DNA of 64,000 nucleotides from contig CAVWRJ010000008.1 of NCBI GenBank assembly GCA_963757335.1, positions 744,001 to 808,000 of the forward strand. Reading direction: 5' to 3'. How positions within the stretch are numbered: position 1 is the first letter of the stretch; each line of letters starts with the position of its first letter. A program made the translations under genes and the position numbers. The stretch comes from DASQPA01 sp963757335. GTDB taxonomy: Bacteria; Acidobacteriota; Thermoanaerobaculia; Multivoradales; UBA5704. Below are positions 1 through 7,912 of this stretch, in pieces. Below the pieces are notes generated by a model. That model saw nothing but the letters and a program-made list of their open reading frames with translations. It made no database searches and was not told where the DNA came from.

Positions 1-175
1 AATGCCTGACGGCACGGCTTAAGCAGCCATAGAGCTCGGCGACAACCGCGCCCGGGCTGCGACGGCTTGGGGGAGCCAGGACTCCCGAGCGGGCCGGCGC
101 TCCAGCGAGCACCGCTCCACGGCTCCACGGCTGGATGCCGGGCCGTGGTAAAATGCCTCCGGAGGCTAGGGAAAC
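1..175. other. Leading non-coding stretch
   Basis: I see no convincing gene, tRNA or named repeat in the first 175 bases. A TAAAAT at 149-154 could be a -10 element for the DUF2442 gene, followed by a GGAGG ribosome site at 160-164, but no good -35 accompanies it. A gene ending or starting just outside the window cannot be excluded. Confidence 0.4.
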
Positions 176-460
176 ATGTTTAGAGCAGTCGAAGTCAAGG
201 CGTTGGCGGATTATAGGATCTGGGTCCGCTTCGCGGACGGTGTTGCGGGTGAGGTGGACTTGTCCTACCTTGCCGGACGCGGCGTCTTTTCCCTGTGGCA
301 AGACTACTCAGCCTTTCGGCATGTGCACCTCGGACCCAGCGGGGAGATCGCATGGAACGACGAGGTGGAGCTCTGTCCAGATAGCCTGTACCTGAAGCTC
401 ACTGAGAAGAATCCAGAAGAGGTCTTCCCAAACTTGGTTCGGACGGAAGTCGGTGCCTGA
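176..460 (+). CDS. DUF2442 domain protein
   Basis: This 94-residue protein has the DUF2442 pattern: an N-terminal strand-rich half (VEVKALADYRIWVRFADG) and an EVDLSYL motif, then a conserved GEIAWNDEVELCPDSLY segment near the C terminus. DUF2442 proteins are small, of unproven function, and are very often encoded beside DUF4160 proteins, as here, where the two reading frames overlap by eight bases. The pair is often listed as a putative toxin-antitoxin-like module, but that role is inferred from the linkage and not shown by the sequence. A ribosome site (GGAGG) lies 12 bases before the ATG. Confidence 0.8.
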   Translation: MFRAVEVKALADYRIWVRFADGVAGEVDLSYLAGRGVFSLWQDYSAFRHVHLGPSGEIAWNDEVELCPDSLYLKLTEKNPEEVFPNLVRTEVGA

Positions 461-713
461 GCTCTGCCGATTCTACGGCATCATCATTAAAATGTACTTT
501 GACGATCACAATCCGCCACACTTTCATGCCGAATACGGCTCGGAAGGAGCAATCGTCGACATCAATACCCTCGCCGTCATCGACGGGCATCTTCCCGCGC
601 GCGCCCTTGGCCTTGTTGCCGAATGGGCGTCCTTGCACCAAGAGGAGCTGAGAGCGTATTGGCAACGGGCAAGGAGCCTCGAGCCACTCGGAAAAATCGA
701 CCCGCTGCGTTAA
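453..713 (+). CDS. DUF4160 domain protein
   Basis: This 86-residue protein starts at a GTG inside the end of the DUF2442 gene and carries the DUF4160 signature: RFYGIIIKMYFDDHNPPHFH near the N terminus, then a short acidic stretch and a helical C-terminal half. The family is small and of unknown activity; the conserved DHNPPHFH segment looks like a possible metal or nucleic-acid contact, which is my inference. The eight-base overlap implies translational coupling with the upstream partner. The start choice is supported by the family's usual start just before this motif. Confidence 0.8.
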   Translation: MPELCRFYGIIIKMYFDDHNPPHFHAEYGSEGAIVDINTLAVIDGHLPARALGLVAEWASLHQEELRAYWQRARSLEPLGKIDPLR

Positions 714-810
714 GCCTCCGAGAAGCCAAGGGGTGGAGAAGAAGAACGGCCAACCCAGGCGACGCCCCGGAGGGCCGCTCCGGCCCCCCCCGGGGGACCG
801 GGGAATCCGC

Positions 811-822
811 TAGACTCCCCCG
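811..822 (+). promoter_or_regulatory. Putative -10 of a leaderless promoter
   Basis: TAGACT at 811-816 sits only six bases before the ATG at 823, so transcription would begin at or near the start codon. No ribosome site precedes the gene, which fits a leaderless message. No clear -35 is visible. Confidence 0.35.
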
Positions 823-1677
823 ATGATCGGTCTCGGCAACCTCGACCTCACCGTCGTCTCCGACGGCGTCTTCCGCCTCGACGGCGGGGCCATGTTCGGA
901 GTCGTGCCGCGGACGATGTGGGGGAAGGTGAAGCCTCCGGACGGCGAGAACCGCATCCGGATGGGCACCAACTGCCTGCTGGTCGCCCGCGGCAGCGATC
1001 TCCTCTTGATCGACACCGGCATCGGCGACAAGGTAGACGAGAAGTTCCGCGCCATCTACGCCATGGACCCGGCGGCGGTGCGGCTGCCGGAGGCGATCCG
1101 GCGGGCGGGGTATGAGGTTGGGGACGTCACCCACGTTCTCCTCTCCCATCTGCACTTCGACCACTGCGGCTGGAACACCCGGGAGGTGGGAGGGCGGATC
1201 GTCCCCACCTTCCCCCGCGCCCGCTACTTTTTGAACCGCGGCGAGGTGGAGCACGCCAGGCAGCCCAACGAGCGGGACCGGGCGAGCTATATGCTGCCGA
1301 ACTGGGAGCCGCTCTTTACCGCCGGGGTGGTCGAACTGTTCGACGACGAGGCGGAGCCGATGCCCGGGGTGCGGGCCGTCCGCGTTCCCGGCCACAACCG
1401 GGACATGTGCATCGTGCTTCTGGACGGCGGCAGCCCGGAGGCGCAGGGGGTCTTCTGGGCCGATCTCGTCCCCACGACCGCCCATGTGCCGCTCCCCTGG
1501 ATCATGGGCTACGACCTCTATCCCATGGAGACCCTGGAGAACAAGAAGGTCTGGCTCGCCCGGGCGGTCTCCGGAGGGTGGCTCGGCCTCTTCGAGCACG
1601 ACGCCGACATCCCCCTCGCCCGGGTGGTCGAGGAGCGCCCCGGCCGTTTCAAGGCGGAGCCGATCCCCGTCCCTTGA
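823..1677 (+). CDS. Metallo-beta-lactamase-fold hydrolase
   Basis: This 284-residue protein is a metallo-beta-lactamase-superfamily hydrolase of the glyoxalase II / lactonase-like type. The zinc-binding HLHFDH motif is followed by a conserved GHNRDM histidine and by WADLVPT, which supplies the bridging aspartate; an HD pair near the C terminus (FEHDAD) gives the last histidine. It has no signal peptide, so a cytoplasmic enzyme is expected. The substrate cannot be told from the sequence; similar proteins include quorum-quenching lactonases and thioester hydrolases. No ribosome site is visible, and a TAGACT -10 box lies almost on the start codon. The DoxX-like gene follows 50 bases later on the same strand. 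Confidence 0.85.
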   Translation: MIGLGNLDLTVVSDGVFRLDGGAMFGVVPRTMWGKVKPPDGENRIRMGTNCLLVARGSDLLLIDTGIGDKVDEKFRAIYAMDPAAVRLPEAIRRAGYEVGDVTHVLLSHLHFDHCGWNTREVGGRIVPTFPRARYFLNRGEVEHARQPNERDRASYMLPNWEPLFTAGVVELFDDEAEPMPGVRAVRVPGHNRDMCIVLLDGGSPEAQGVFWADLVPTTAHVPLPWIMGYDLYPMETLENKKVWLARAVSGGWLGLFEHDADIPLARVVEERPGRFKAEPIPVP

Positions 1678-1727
1678 GCGACCGCGGCCACCATCCAAAC
1701 GCTACAGACAGACAGCAAGGAGAATTT

Positions 1728-2129
1728 ATGCAATCGGACGTGCAAACGGTTCCCGTCTCGCCGGGAAGGCTCTGGGCTGGACGCATCATGAGCGGCCTGC
1801 CGGCACTGATGCTGCTCTTTAGCGGCGTCATGGATCTGGTCAAGCCGCCGTCGGTCGTCGAAGGAACCCTCAAAATGGGATATCCCGAAAACATAATTTT
1901 CGGCCTGGGGATCACCGTGCTGGCCTGTACGATCCTCTATCTCATTCCGCGGACCGCCGTTCTCGGCGCGATCCTGCTGACCGGCTATCTGGGCGGCGCC
2001 GTCGCCACCCACGTCCGCGTCAACGACCTGGTCCACGTCCCCTTCCCGGTCGTTTTCGCCGCCCTGCTCTGGGGAGGGCTCTGGTTGCGCGACAGCCGGC
2101 TGCGCGCGCTCCTTCCGCTGCGCAGCTGA
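1728..2129 (+). CDS. DoxX-like integral membrane protein
   Basis: The 133-residue product has four hydrophobic segments (about residues 17-37, 58-80, 83-100 and 103-122) and the small DoxX-like fold; GRIMSGLPALMLLFSGVMDL in helix 1 and a TGYLGGAVATHVR motif are typical of the DoxX_2 group. These are small inner-membrane proteins of poorly defined function. I chose the ATG at 1728 because AAGGAG lies seven bases upstream; the longer open frame begins inside the previous gene. It is probably co-transcribed with the hydrolase upstream. Confidence 0.8.
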   Translation: MQSDVQTVPVSPGRLWAGRIMSGLPALMLLFSGVMDLVKPPSVVEGTLKMGYPENIIFGLGITVLACTILYLIPRTAVLGAILLTGYLGGAVATHVRVNDLVHVPFPVVFAALLWGGLWLRDSRLRALLPLRS

Positions 2130-2274
2130 GGCCGTTTTCCCATCCTTGCCCGGTGCGATACAGTAGGTGAGGGCCCCCTGGGCCCGGGCACGTCAGACGT
2201 TACCCTTACATACCCGGCGCGCCGCGGAAGACCTCCGGCGGCGCGCCAGCGTCCACATAGGAACGGGAGATCGG

Positions 2275-3669
2275 ATGGGCGACAAAGAGTTCGACCTGAT
2301 GGTGATCGGCAGCGGCCCCGGCGGCTACGTCGCGGGCATCCGGGCCGGACAGCTCGGCATGAAGGTGGGGGTGGTCGAGAAGGACCCCAAGTTCGGCGGC
2401 ACCTGCCTGCACCGCGGGTGCATCCCCACCAAGGCGCTCCTCCACACGGCGGAGGTGCTGGACGGGATTCGCGACGCGGACGACCTGGGGATTCAGGTGG
2501 CCGCTCCGGCCCTGGACATCGCCAAGGTCCACGCCCGGAAGCGCAAGGTGGTCGACAAGAACGCCCGCGGCATCGAAGGGCTGTTCAAGAAGTACGGGGC
2601 GACCGGCCTTCACGGCCTCGGCCGGGTCACCGGCCCGAACACGGTGGAGGTCGAGGGGCCCGACGGGGGCACGTACCAGGCGAAGAACCTCCTCATCGCG
2701 ACCGGCTCGGTGCCGCGGGACATCCCCATCGCCAAGGCGGACGGCGAGCGGATCTTGAACTCCGACCACATCCTGGCCCTCGAACGGGTGCCCGCCAGCC
2801 TCGCCGTCCTCGGTGCCGGCGCCGTGGGCACCGAGTTCGCCTCGATCTTCGCCTCCTTCGGCACCCAGGTGACGCTCATTGAGATGCTGCCGCGCATCCT
2901 GCCGATCGAGGACGAGGAGGTCTCGGCCGAGCTCGAAAAGCAGCTCAAGAAGCGCGGCATCAAGGTGATGACCGGCACCAAGCTCACCGGGGTGGAGAGG
3001 ACCGAGAACGGCGTCCGCATCCACCTGGAGGGGAAGAACGGCCCGGTGGACGTCGAGGCCGAATTGCTCCTCTCCGCCGTCGGCCGGCGCCCGGTGACCG
3101 AGGGGATCGGCCTGGAGGCCCTCGGCATCCAGCTCGATCGCGGCTATGTCCAGGTCAACCCCTTCATGCAGACCGCGGTACCCCACATCTATGCCATCGG
3201 CGACGTCGTCAACACCCCCTGGCTTGCCCACGTCGCCTCGGCCGAGGGCATCCTCGCCGTCGAGCACATGGCGGGGCAGGAGGTCAAGCCGATCAACTAC
3301 GACCTCGTCCCCTCCTGCACCTACTGCGATCCGGAGGTGGGGAGCGTCGGTCTTTCGGAGGCCAAGGCGAGAGAGCGCGGCTACGACGTTCAGGTCGGCA
3401 AGTTCCCCTTCCTCGCCTCCGGCAAGGCGGCGATCCTGGGGAAGACCGCCGGCTTCGTCAAGGTCGTCCGCGACAAAAAGTATGACGAGCTCCTGGGTAT
3501 CCACATCCTCGGCGCTCACGCGACCGACCTGGTCGCCGAGGCCTGCGTCGCCCTGGCGGGCGAGTCGACCACCGAGCAGCTCTTCCGCACCATGCACGCC
3601 CACCCCACCCTCTCCGAGTCGATCGCGGAGGCGGCGCACGCGGCGTGGGGACATGCGATCCATTTCTAG
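2275..3669 (+). CDS. lpdA: Dihydrolipoyl dehydrogenase (E3)
   Basis: This 464-residue flavoprotein re-oxidises the dihydrolipoyl groups of the 2-oxoacid dehydrogenase complex, passing electrons to NAD. An FAD-binding GSGPGGYVAG motif lies at the N terminus, followed by the redox-active disulfide in GGTCLHRGCIPTK, a second dinucleotide motif GAGAVGTEFAS, and the C-terminal HAHPTLSE motif carrying the catalytic His-Glu pair. Length matches the family. The start is the ATG preceded by a purine-rich GGAACGGGAGA site. It is first in a four-gene operon, with E1 alpha beginning ten bases after its stop. Confidence 0.95.
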   Translation: MGDKEFDLMVIGSGPGGYVAGIRAGQLGMKVGVVEKDPKFGGTCLHRGCIPTKALLHTAEVLDGIRDADDLGIQVAAPALDIAKVHARKRKVVDKNARGIEGLFKKYGATGLHGLGRVTGPNTVEVEGPDGGTYQAKNLLIATGSVPRDIPIAKADGERILNSDHILALERVPASLAVLGAGAVGTEFASIFASFGTQVTLIEMLPRILPIEDEEVSAELEKQLKKRGIKVMTGTKLTGVERTENGVRIHLEGKNGPVDVEAELLLSAVGRRPVTEGIGLEALGIQLDRGYVQVNPFMQTAVPHIYAIGDVVNTPWLAHVASAEGILAVEHMAGQEVKPINYDLVPSCTYCDPEVGSVGLSEAKARERGYDVQVGKFPFLASGKAAILGKTAGFVKVVRDKKYDELLGIHILGAHATDLVAEACVALAGESTTEQLFRTMHAHPTLSESIAEAAHAAWGHAIHF

Positions 3670-3679
3670 AGGGATATAG

Positions 3680-4786
3680 ATGGCCAAGGTGAGCAAGTAC
3701 TGGGGTCCCCTGCACCCCGCGGCGCCTCCCCCCCAGGGGGAGGGGGCGGAGCCGCCGGAGCGGCTGGCGAAGACGGAGCTCGGCCGCGAGGCGCAGCTCG
3801 AGCTCTACCGTTTCATGAAGCTCAACCGGATGGCCGAGGAGCGCCTGGGGAACCTCTACCGCCAGGGCAAGGTGGTGGGCGGCCTCTACTCTTCGCGCGG
3901 CCAGGAGGCCATCTCGGTGGGGAGCGCCTACGCTCTCGCGCCGCAGGACTTCGTGGGGCCGCTCATCCGCAATCTCGGCTCGATGCTGGTCCGCGGGGTC
4001 CAGCCGAGCGAGGTGATGATGCAGTACATGGCCCGCGGCGGCGGGCCGACCGGGGGGAAGGACGCCAACACCCACTTCGGCGACGTCTCGCGCGGCCTGA
4101 TCGCCCCCATCTCCATGCTCGGCGCCCTGATCCCGGTGATGGCCGGGGTGGCGCTCGCGGCGCGGATGCAGGGCCGGAACACGGTCGCCCTCACCTACAT
4201 CGGCGATGGCGGTACCTCGACCGGCGACTTCCACGAGGGGCTGAACCTCGCCGCCGTCTTGAACGTTCCCCTGGTCCTCATCGTCGAGAACAACGGCTGG
4301 GCCTACTCGACCCCGACCTCCCGCCAGATGCGGATCAAGGACATCGCGATCCGGGCCGCCGGCTACGGCATTCCGGCCGAGATCGTCGACGGCAACGACG
4401 TCCTGGCGGTCTATGAGGCGACCCGGCGGGCGGTCGAACGGGCGCGCGGCGGGGCCGGGCCCTCGCTCATCGAGGCCAAGACCTTCCGGATGAAAGGGCA
4501 CGCCGAGCACGACGACGCCGGCTATGTGCCGCGCGAGCAGTTCGAGATCTGGAAGACGAAGGACCCGCTCGACCGCTTCGAGCGCCATCTTCTGGATACA
4601 GGCGTCCGGGACAGCCTCGCCACCCGGGAGGACCTGGACGCGATCGTCCAGGCGCTCGACACGATGCTGAACGAGGAGGTGGACCGGGCTCTCGCCTCGC
4701 CCCTGCCGCCGCCCGAGCGGGCGTTCGAGGGGGTCTACGCCGAGTCCCCGGCGTCTTCGGCGCGCGGCGGGAGGGTCGCCGTATGA
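3680..4786 (+). CDS. 2-oxoacid dehydrogenase E1 alpha
   Basis: This is the thiamine-diphosphate-binding alpha subunit of the E1 component (368 residues), decarboxylating a 2-oxoacid. The ThDP motif is clear: GDGGTSTGDFHEG followed by ENNGWAYSTP. LYSSRGQEAISVG is the usual substrate-side motif. The sequence does not settle whether pyruvate or branched-chain 2-oxoacids are the substrate, so no symbol is given. The stop overlaps the E1 beta start by four bases (ATGA), which favours equal synthesis of the two subunits. A proline-rich N-terminal extension of about 25 residues precedes the conserved domain. Confidence 0.92.
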   Translation: MAKVSKYWGPLHPAAPPPQGEGAEPPERLAKTELGREAQLELYRFMKLNRMAEERLGNLYRQGKVVGGLYSSRGQEAISVGSAYALAPQDFVGPLIRNLGSMLVRGVQPSEVMMQYMARGGGPTGGKDANTHFGDVSRGLIAPISMLGALIPVMAGVALAARMQGRNTVALTYIGDGGTSTGDFHEGLNLAAVLNVPLVLIVENNGWAYSTPTSRQMRIKDIAIRAAGYGIPAEIVDGNDVLAVYEATRRAVERARGGAGPSLIEAKTFRMKGHAEHDDAGYVPREQFEIWKTKDPLDRFERHLLDTGVRDSLATREDLDAIVQALDTMLNEEVDRALASPLPPPERAFEGVYAESPASSARGGRVAV

Positions 4787-5757
4787 GCGCCGTCACCTAT
4801 TTGGAAGCCATCCGCCAGGCGCTGTGGGACGAGATGGAGCGCGACGATCGGGTTTTCCTCCTCGGCCAGGACCTCGGGATCTACGGCGGCGCCTTCCGGG
4901 TGACCGCCGGCCTCCTCGACCGCTTCGGGCCGGAGCGGGTGATCGACACCCCGATCAGCGAATCGGCCATGGTGGGGGCGGCGATCGGCGCCTCCCTCCT
5001 CGGCATGCGGCCGGTGGTCGAGATGCAGTTCATCGACTTCATCTCCTGTGCCTTCAACCAGATCGTCAACTTCGCCGCCCCCAACCACTACCGCTGGGGG
5101 CAGCCGGTGCCGATCGTCGTCCGCGGCCCGGCGGGGGGCAACGTCCACGGCTCGGTCTTCCACAGCCAGAACCCCGAGGGTTTTTTTCAACGCGCGCCGG
5201 GGCTCAAGATCGTCGCTCCGGCGACCGCGGCCGACGCCAAGGGGCTCTTGACCGCCGCCATCCGCGATCCAAACCCGGTGCTCTTTTTCGAGCACAAGTA
5301 CCTCTACCGGCGGATCAAGGAAGAGTTGCCGAACGGCGACTACGAGGTGCCGATCGGCCGGGCCCGGGTGGCCCGGGAGGGGCGCCACCTGTCGGTCATC
5401 ACCTACGGTGCTATGCTGCATGTGGCGCTCGAAGCTGCCGGCCTTTTGGAAGCCGATGGGATCGACTTAGAGGTCCTCGACCTGCGCACCCTAAAGCCCC
5501 TCGACCAGGAGGCGATCCTCGCCACGGTGAAGAAGACCAGCCGGGTCATCGTCTTGACCGAGGAGCCGCAGACCGGCTCGGTGGCCGGCGAGGTCGCGGC
5601 GCGGATCGCGGAGCACGCCTTTCCCTGGCTGGACGGGCCGGTCCACCGGCTCTGCTGCCCGGACACCCCGGTGCCTTTCAGCCCGCCGCTCGAGGAGGCC
5701 TACCTGCCGAACGTGGACAAGCTCGTCGCCAAGGTGCGGGAGCTGTCGAGCTACTGA
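4783..5757 (+). CDS. 2-oxoacid dehydrogenase E1 beta
   Basis: The 324-residue beta subunit pairs with the preceding alpha subunit to form the active E1. It has the transketolase pyrimidine-binding domain (LGQDLGIYGGAFRVT, then DTPISESAMVGAAIGASL) and the C-terminal transketolase domain (DLRTLKPLD, then TEEPQTGSVAGEVAARI). HSQNPEGFF is the conserved segment that shapes the active-site entrance. The ATG overlaps the alpha-subunit stop. E2 starts 43 bases further on, after a short palindrome. Confidence 0.92.
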   Translation: MSAVTYLEAIRQALWDEMERDDRVFLLGQDLGIYGGAFRVTAGLLDRFGPERVIDTPISESAMVGAAIGASLLGMRPVVEMQFIDFISCAFNQIVNFAAPNHYRWGQPVPIVVRGPAGGNVHGSVFHSQNPEGFFQRAPGLKIVAPATAADAKGLLTAAIRDPNPVLFFEHKYLYRRIKEELPNGDYEVPIGRARVAREGRHLSVITYGAMLHVALEAAGLLEADGIDLEVLDLRTLKPLDQEAILATVKKTSRVIVLTEEPQTGSVAGEVAARIAEHAFPWLDGPVHRLCCPDTPVPFSPPLEEAYLPNVDKLVAKVRELSSY

Positions 5758-5768
5758 ACCGGAGACGA

Positions 5769-5782
5769 CTCTAGATCTAGAG
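5769..5782. promoter_or_regulatory. Perfect 14-bp palindrome before E2
   Basis: CTCTAGATCTAGAG is an exact inverted repeat in the 43-base gap between E1 beta and E2, just ahead of the E2 ribosome site (GGGAGAGG). It could be an operator or an mRNA hairpin; nothing decides between these. Confidence 0.4.
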
Positions 5783-5800
5783 AGACGGGAGAGGACGAGT

Positions 5801-7413
5801 ATGGCAACCGATGTCGTGATGCCCCAGATGGGGGAGTCGATCGCCGAAGGGACGATCACCAAGTGGCTGGTGAAGGTGGGAGACAAGGTGGAGCGCGACC
5901 AGCCCCTGTTCGAGATTTCGACCGACAAGGTCGACGCCGAGATCCCCAGCCCGAGCGCCGGGACCCTCTTGGAGGTCCTGCACAAGGAGGGGGAGACGGT
6001 CCCCGTGAACCAGATCGTGGCGCGGATCGGCGAGGCGGGCGAAGCTGCCGGCGCCCCGGCGGCTGCCGCCCCCGCAGCGGCCCCGGTCTCCTCCGGGACC
6101 GAGGTGAAGCGCGAGGAAGAGGCCAGAGAGGGCGGTGGCGCCCCGGCGCCCCAGCCGGCCGCGGCACCGTCTCCAGCTGCCGCTCCCCAGCCCGGCCCAC
6201 CTCCGGAGCCCGCGCCCCGCGCCGCCGCGGCATCCCCGGCATCCCCGGCGCCCGCGGCACCCGCGGTGGAAGACGAGAAGCAGGACGTACGGCGCGACGC
6301 CGGCCAGACCTCGCTCGCGGTCGAGTCCGACGAGGAGGCGGGCGACGCCCTGCTCTCCGACCGGACGCGCAAGTTCTCGAGTCCGCTCGTCCGCAACATC
6401 GCAGCCAAAGAGGGGGTCAACCTGGAAGAGGTGAAGGGCACCGGCGCCTACGGCCGGGTGACCAAGCAGGACATCCTGAGCTACATCGACCAGCGCGGCC
6501 AGCAGCCTGCGGCGGCGGTTCCGGCGGCAGCCGTTCCCAAGCCCGCGGCCCCGGCTCCGGCGGCGGCGGCTCCCAGCCGGCTGCCCCGGCGGCCCCCGCC
6601 CCGACTCCGACTCCGGCGGCCGCGCCGGCCACGGCGACCGCTCCCGCCCAGCGTCCGACCGGCGGCTTCTCCGTCCCCGCCTACGCCGAGGGGGACAACG
6701 TCGAGATCGAGCCGATGTCGAAGATCCGGCAGATCACGGCGGCGCACATGGTCTACTCCAAAGCCACCTCGGCGCACGTAACGACCGTCTTCCACGTCGA
6801 CCTCTCGCGGGTGGCGCGGATCCGCGCCAAGGCGAAGGACGGCTTCCTCCGGAAGGAGGGGACGAAGCTCACCTTCATGCCCTTCATCTTCCGGGCGGTG
6901 GTCAACGGCCTCAAGGCCTACAAGAAGATCAACGCTTCGATCGACGGCACCAACATCGTCTACAAGAAGGACATCAACCTCGGGATGGCGGTCGACCTCG
7001 GGCACGGCCTCATCGTGCCGGTCATCAAGCGCGCCGACCAGCTCTCGCTCGTCGGTCTCGCCAAGACCGCCAACGACCTCGCCGACCGGGCGCGGAACAA
7101 GAAGTTGAAGCCCGACGAGGCCCAGGGCGGCACCTTCACGATCACCAACCCCGGCGTCTTCGGAAGCCTCTGGGGGACGCCGGTGATCAACCAGCCGCAG
7201 GTCGCGATCCTCGGGGTGGGCGCAGTCGAGAAGCGCCCCATCGTCGTCCCCGACGCCGAGGGCAACGACTCGATCGCCATTAAGACCATGTGTTACCTGG
7301 CGATCACCTACGACCACCGGCTGGTCGACGGCGCCGACGCCGACCGCTTCATGATCGAGGTCAAGAAGACGCTCGAAACCGATCCCTGGACGGAGCTCGA
7401 CGCCTACTCCTAG
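5801..7413 (+). CDS. 2-oxoacid dehydrogenase E2, frameshifted
   Basis: Dihydrolipoamide acyltransferase core of the complex, about 537 residues once the break is bridged. A single lipoyl domain lies at residues 1-80 with the lipoyl lysine in STDKVDAE; after a long Ala/Pro linker comes the peripheral-subunit-binding domain (SPLVRNIAAKEGVNLEEVKGTG...GRVTKQDI), a second Ala/Pro linker, and the catalytic domain ending with the active-site motif YDHRLVDG. The reading frame changes by -1 near 6565-6576 within the second linker, as if one base is missing in a GC-only run. Both halves are intact and conserved, so I treat this as a sequence error; a slippage site is possible but unsupported. Last gene of the operon, followed by a strong terminator. 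Confidence 0.88.
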
Positions 7414-7440
7414 AAGGAACAGGTCTCTTTTTGATGAGGA

Positions 7441-7467
7441 GAGCCCGGGGCGACCCGGGCTCTTTTT
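7441..7467 (+). terminator. Rho-independent terminator of the dehydrogenase operon
   Basis: Nine-base perfect stem (GAGCCCGGG with CCCGGGCTC), loop GCGA, followed by TTTTT. It lies 27 bases after the E2 stop. Confidence 0.92.
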
Positions 7468-7495
7468 GTTGCGGTTGACGGTCCTGGATCTCCAA

Positions 7496-7745
7496 TCAGA
7501 GGCGAGACACGATCTTGTCGTACTCGGCGTGAGAACCGATCCAGAACCAGATCACCTCATCCCCTTCCCACAGTCCCATGCTCCGCTAGTGCTTCCTCCG
7601 CGAGGCCGTCCGCCGACTTGGCGAAAGCCTCTTCCCAATGCTTCTCCGACAGCAACTCCGCGAGAAGCCATTCCGCCAGGGCATCCTGCTCTGGCTCGGG
7701 AAGCTGCGCGGCTTCGGCAAAGGCTTGGCTGAGACGTCGAGTCAT
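7496..7745 (-). pseudogene. Fused remnant of a RelE/ParE-type toxin-antitoxin module
   Basis: Reading leftward from an ATG at 7745, the first 54 or so residues look like a small antitoxin (MTRRLSQAFAEAAQLPEPEQ, then ALAEWLLAELLSEKHWEEAF and a run of LAEEALAEHG). Immediately after this, in a different frame, comes a typical C terminus of a RelE-like toxin: DEVIWFWIGSHAEYDKIVSRL and a stop at 7496-7498. The N-terminal and central parts of the toxin are gone, so the module looks collapsed by an internal deletion that left the antitoxin with a short scrambled tail. The antitoxin part may still be translated (62 residues). ATTGTA on the plus strand gives a TACAAT -10 ten bases upstream. Confidence 0.7.
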
Positions 7746-7799
7746 TGGATACCGAATTGTAGCACCCCTGACCAGAGGTGATCCGGGGCGCGCCTAGCT

Positions 7800-7821
7800 G
7801 GGCGACCCGGGCTCTTTTTGT
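7800..7821 (+). repeat. Second copy of the terminator's right half
   Basis: Twenty-two bases here are identical to 7448-7469, that is the loop, right arm and T-tract of the dehydrogenase terminator. The left arm is not preserved. With the decayed toxin-antitoxin remnant between the two copies, this looks like a footprint of an insertion or duplication. Confidence 0.7.
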
Positions 7822-7912
7822 CAGGCCCAGGAATTGCGTATCCGCCTCTCTAGATGTTCCCGCCTCGGCGGAGCCTATTCCTGAAGCACGTTCCTCCTGA
7901 AAGGGGGTTCTC

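Noticed and set aside
577..1698. Minus-strand open frame opposite the metallo-hydrolase
   Set aside because: Shadow of a gene with an intact zinc motif; no supporting start signal.
2206..3696. Long minus-strand open frame opposite lpdA
   Set aside because: Exact shadow of a conserved enzyme gene with no protein features of its own.
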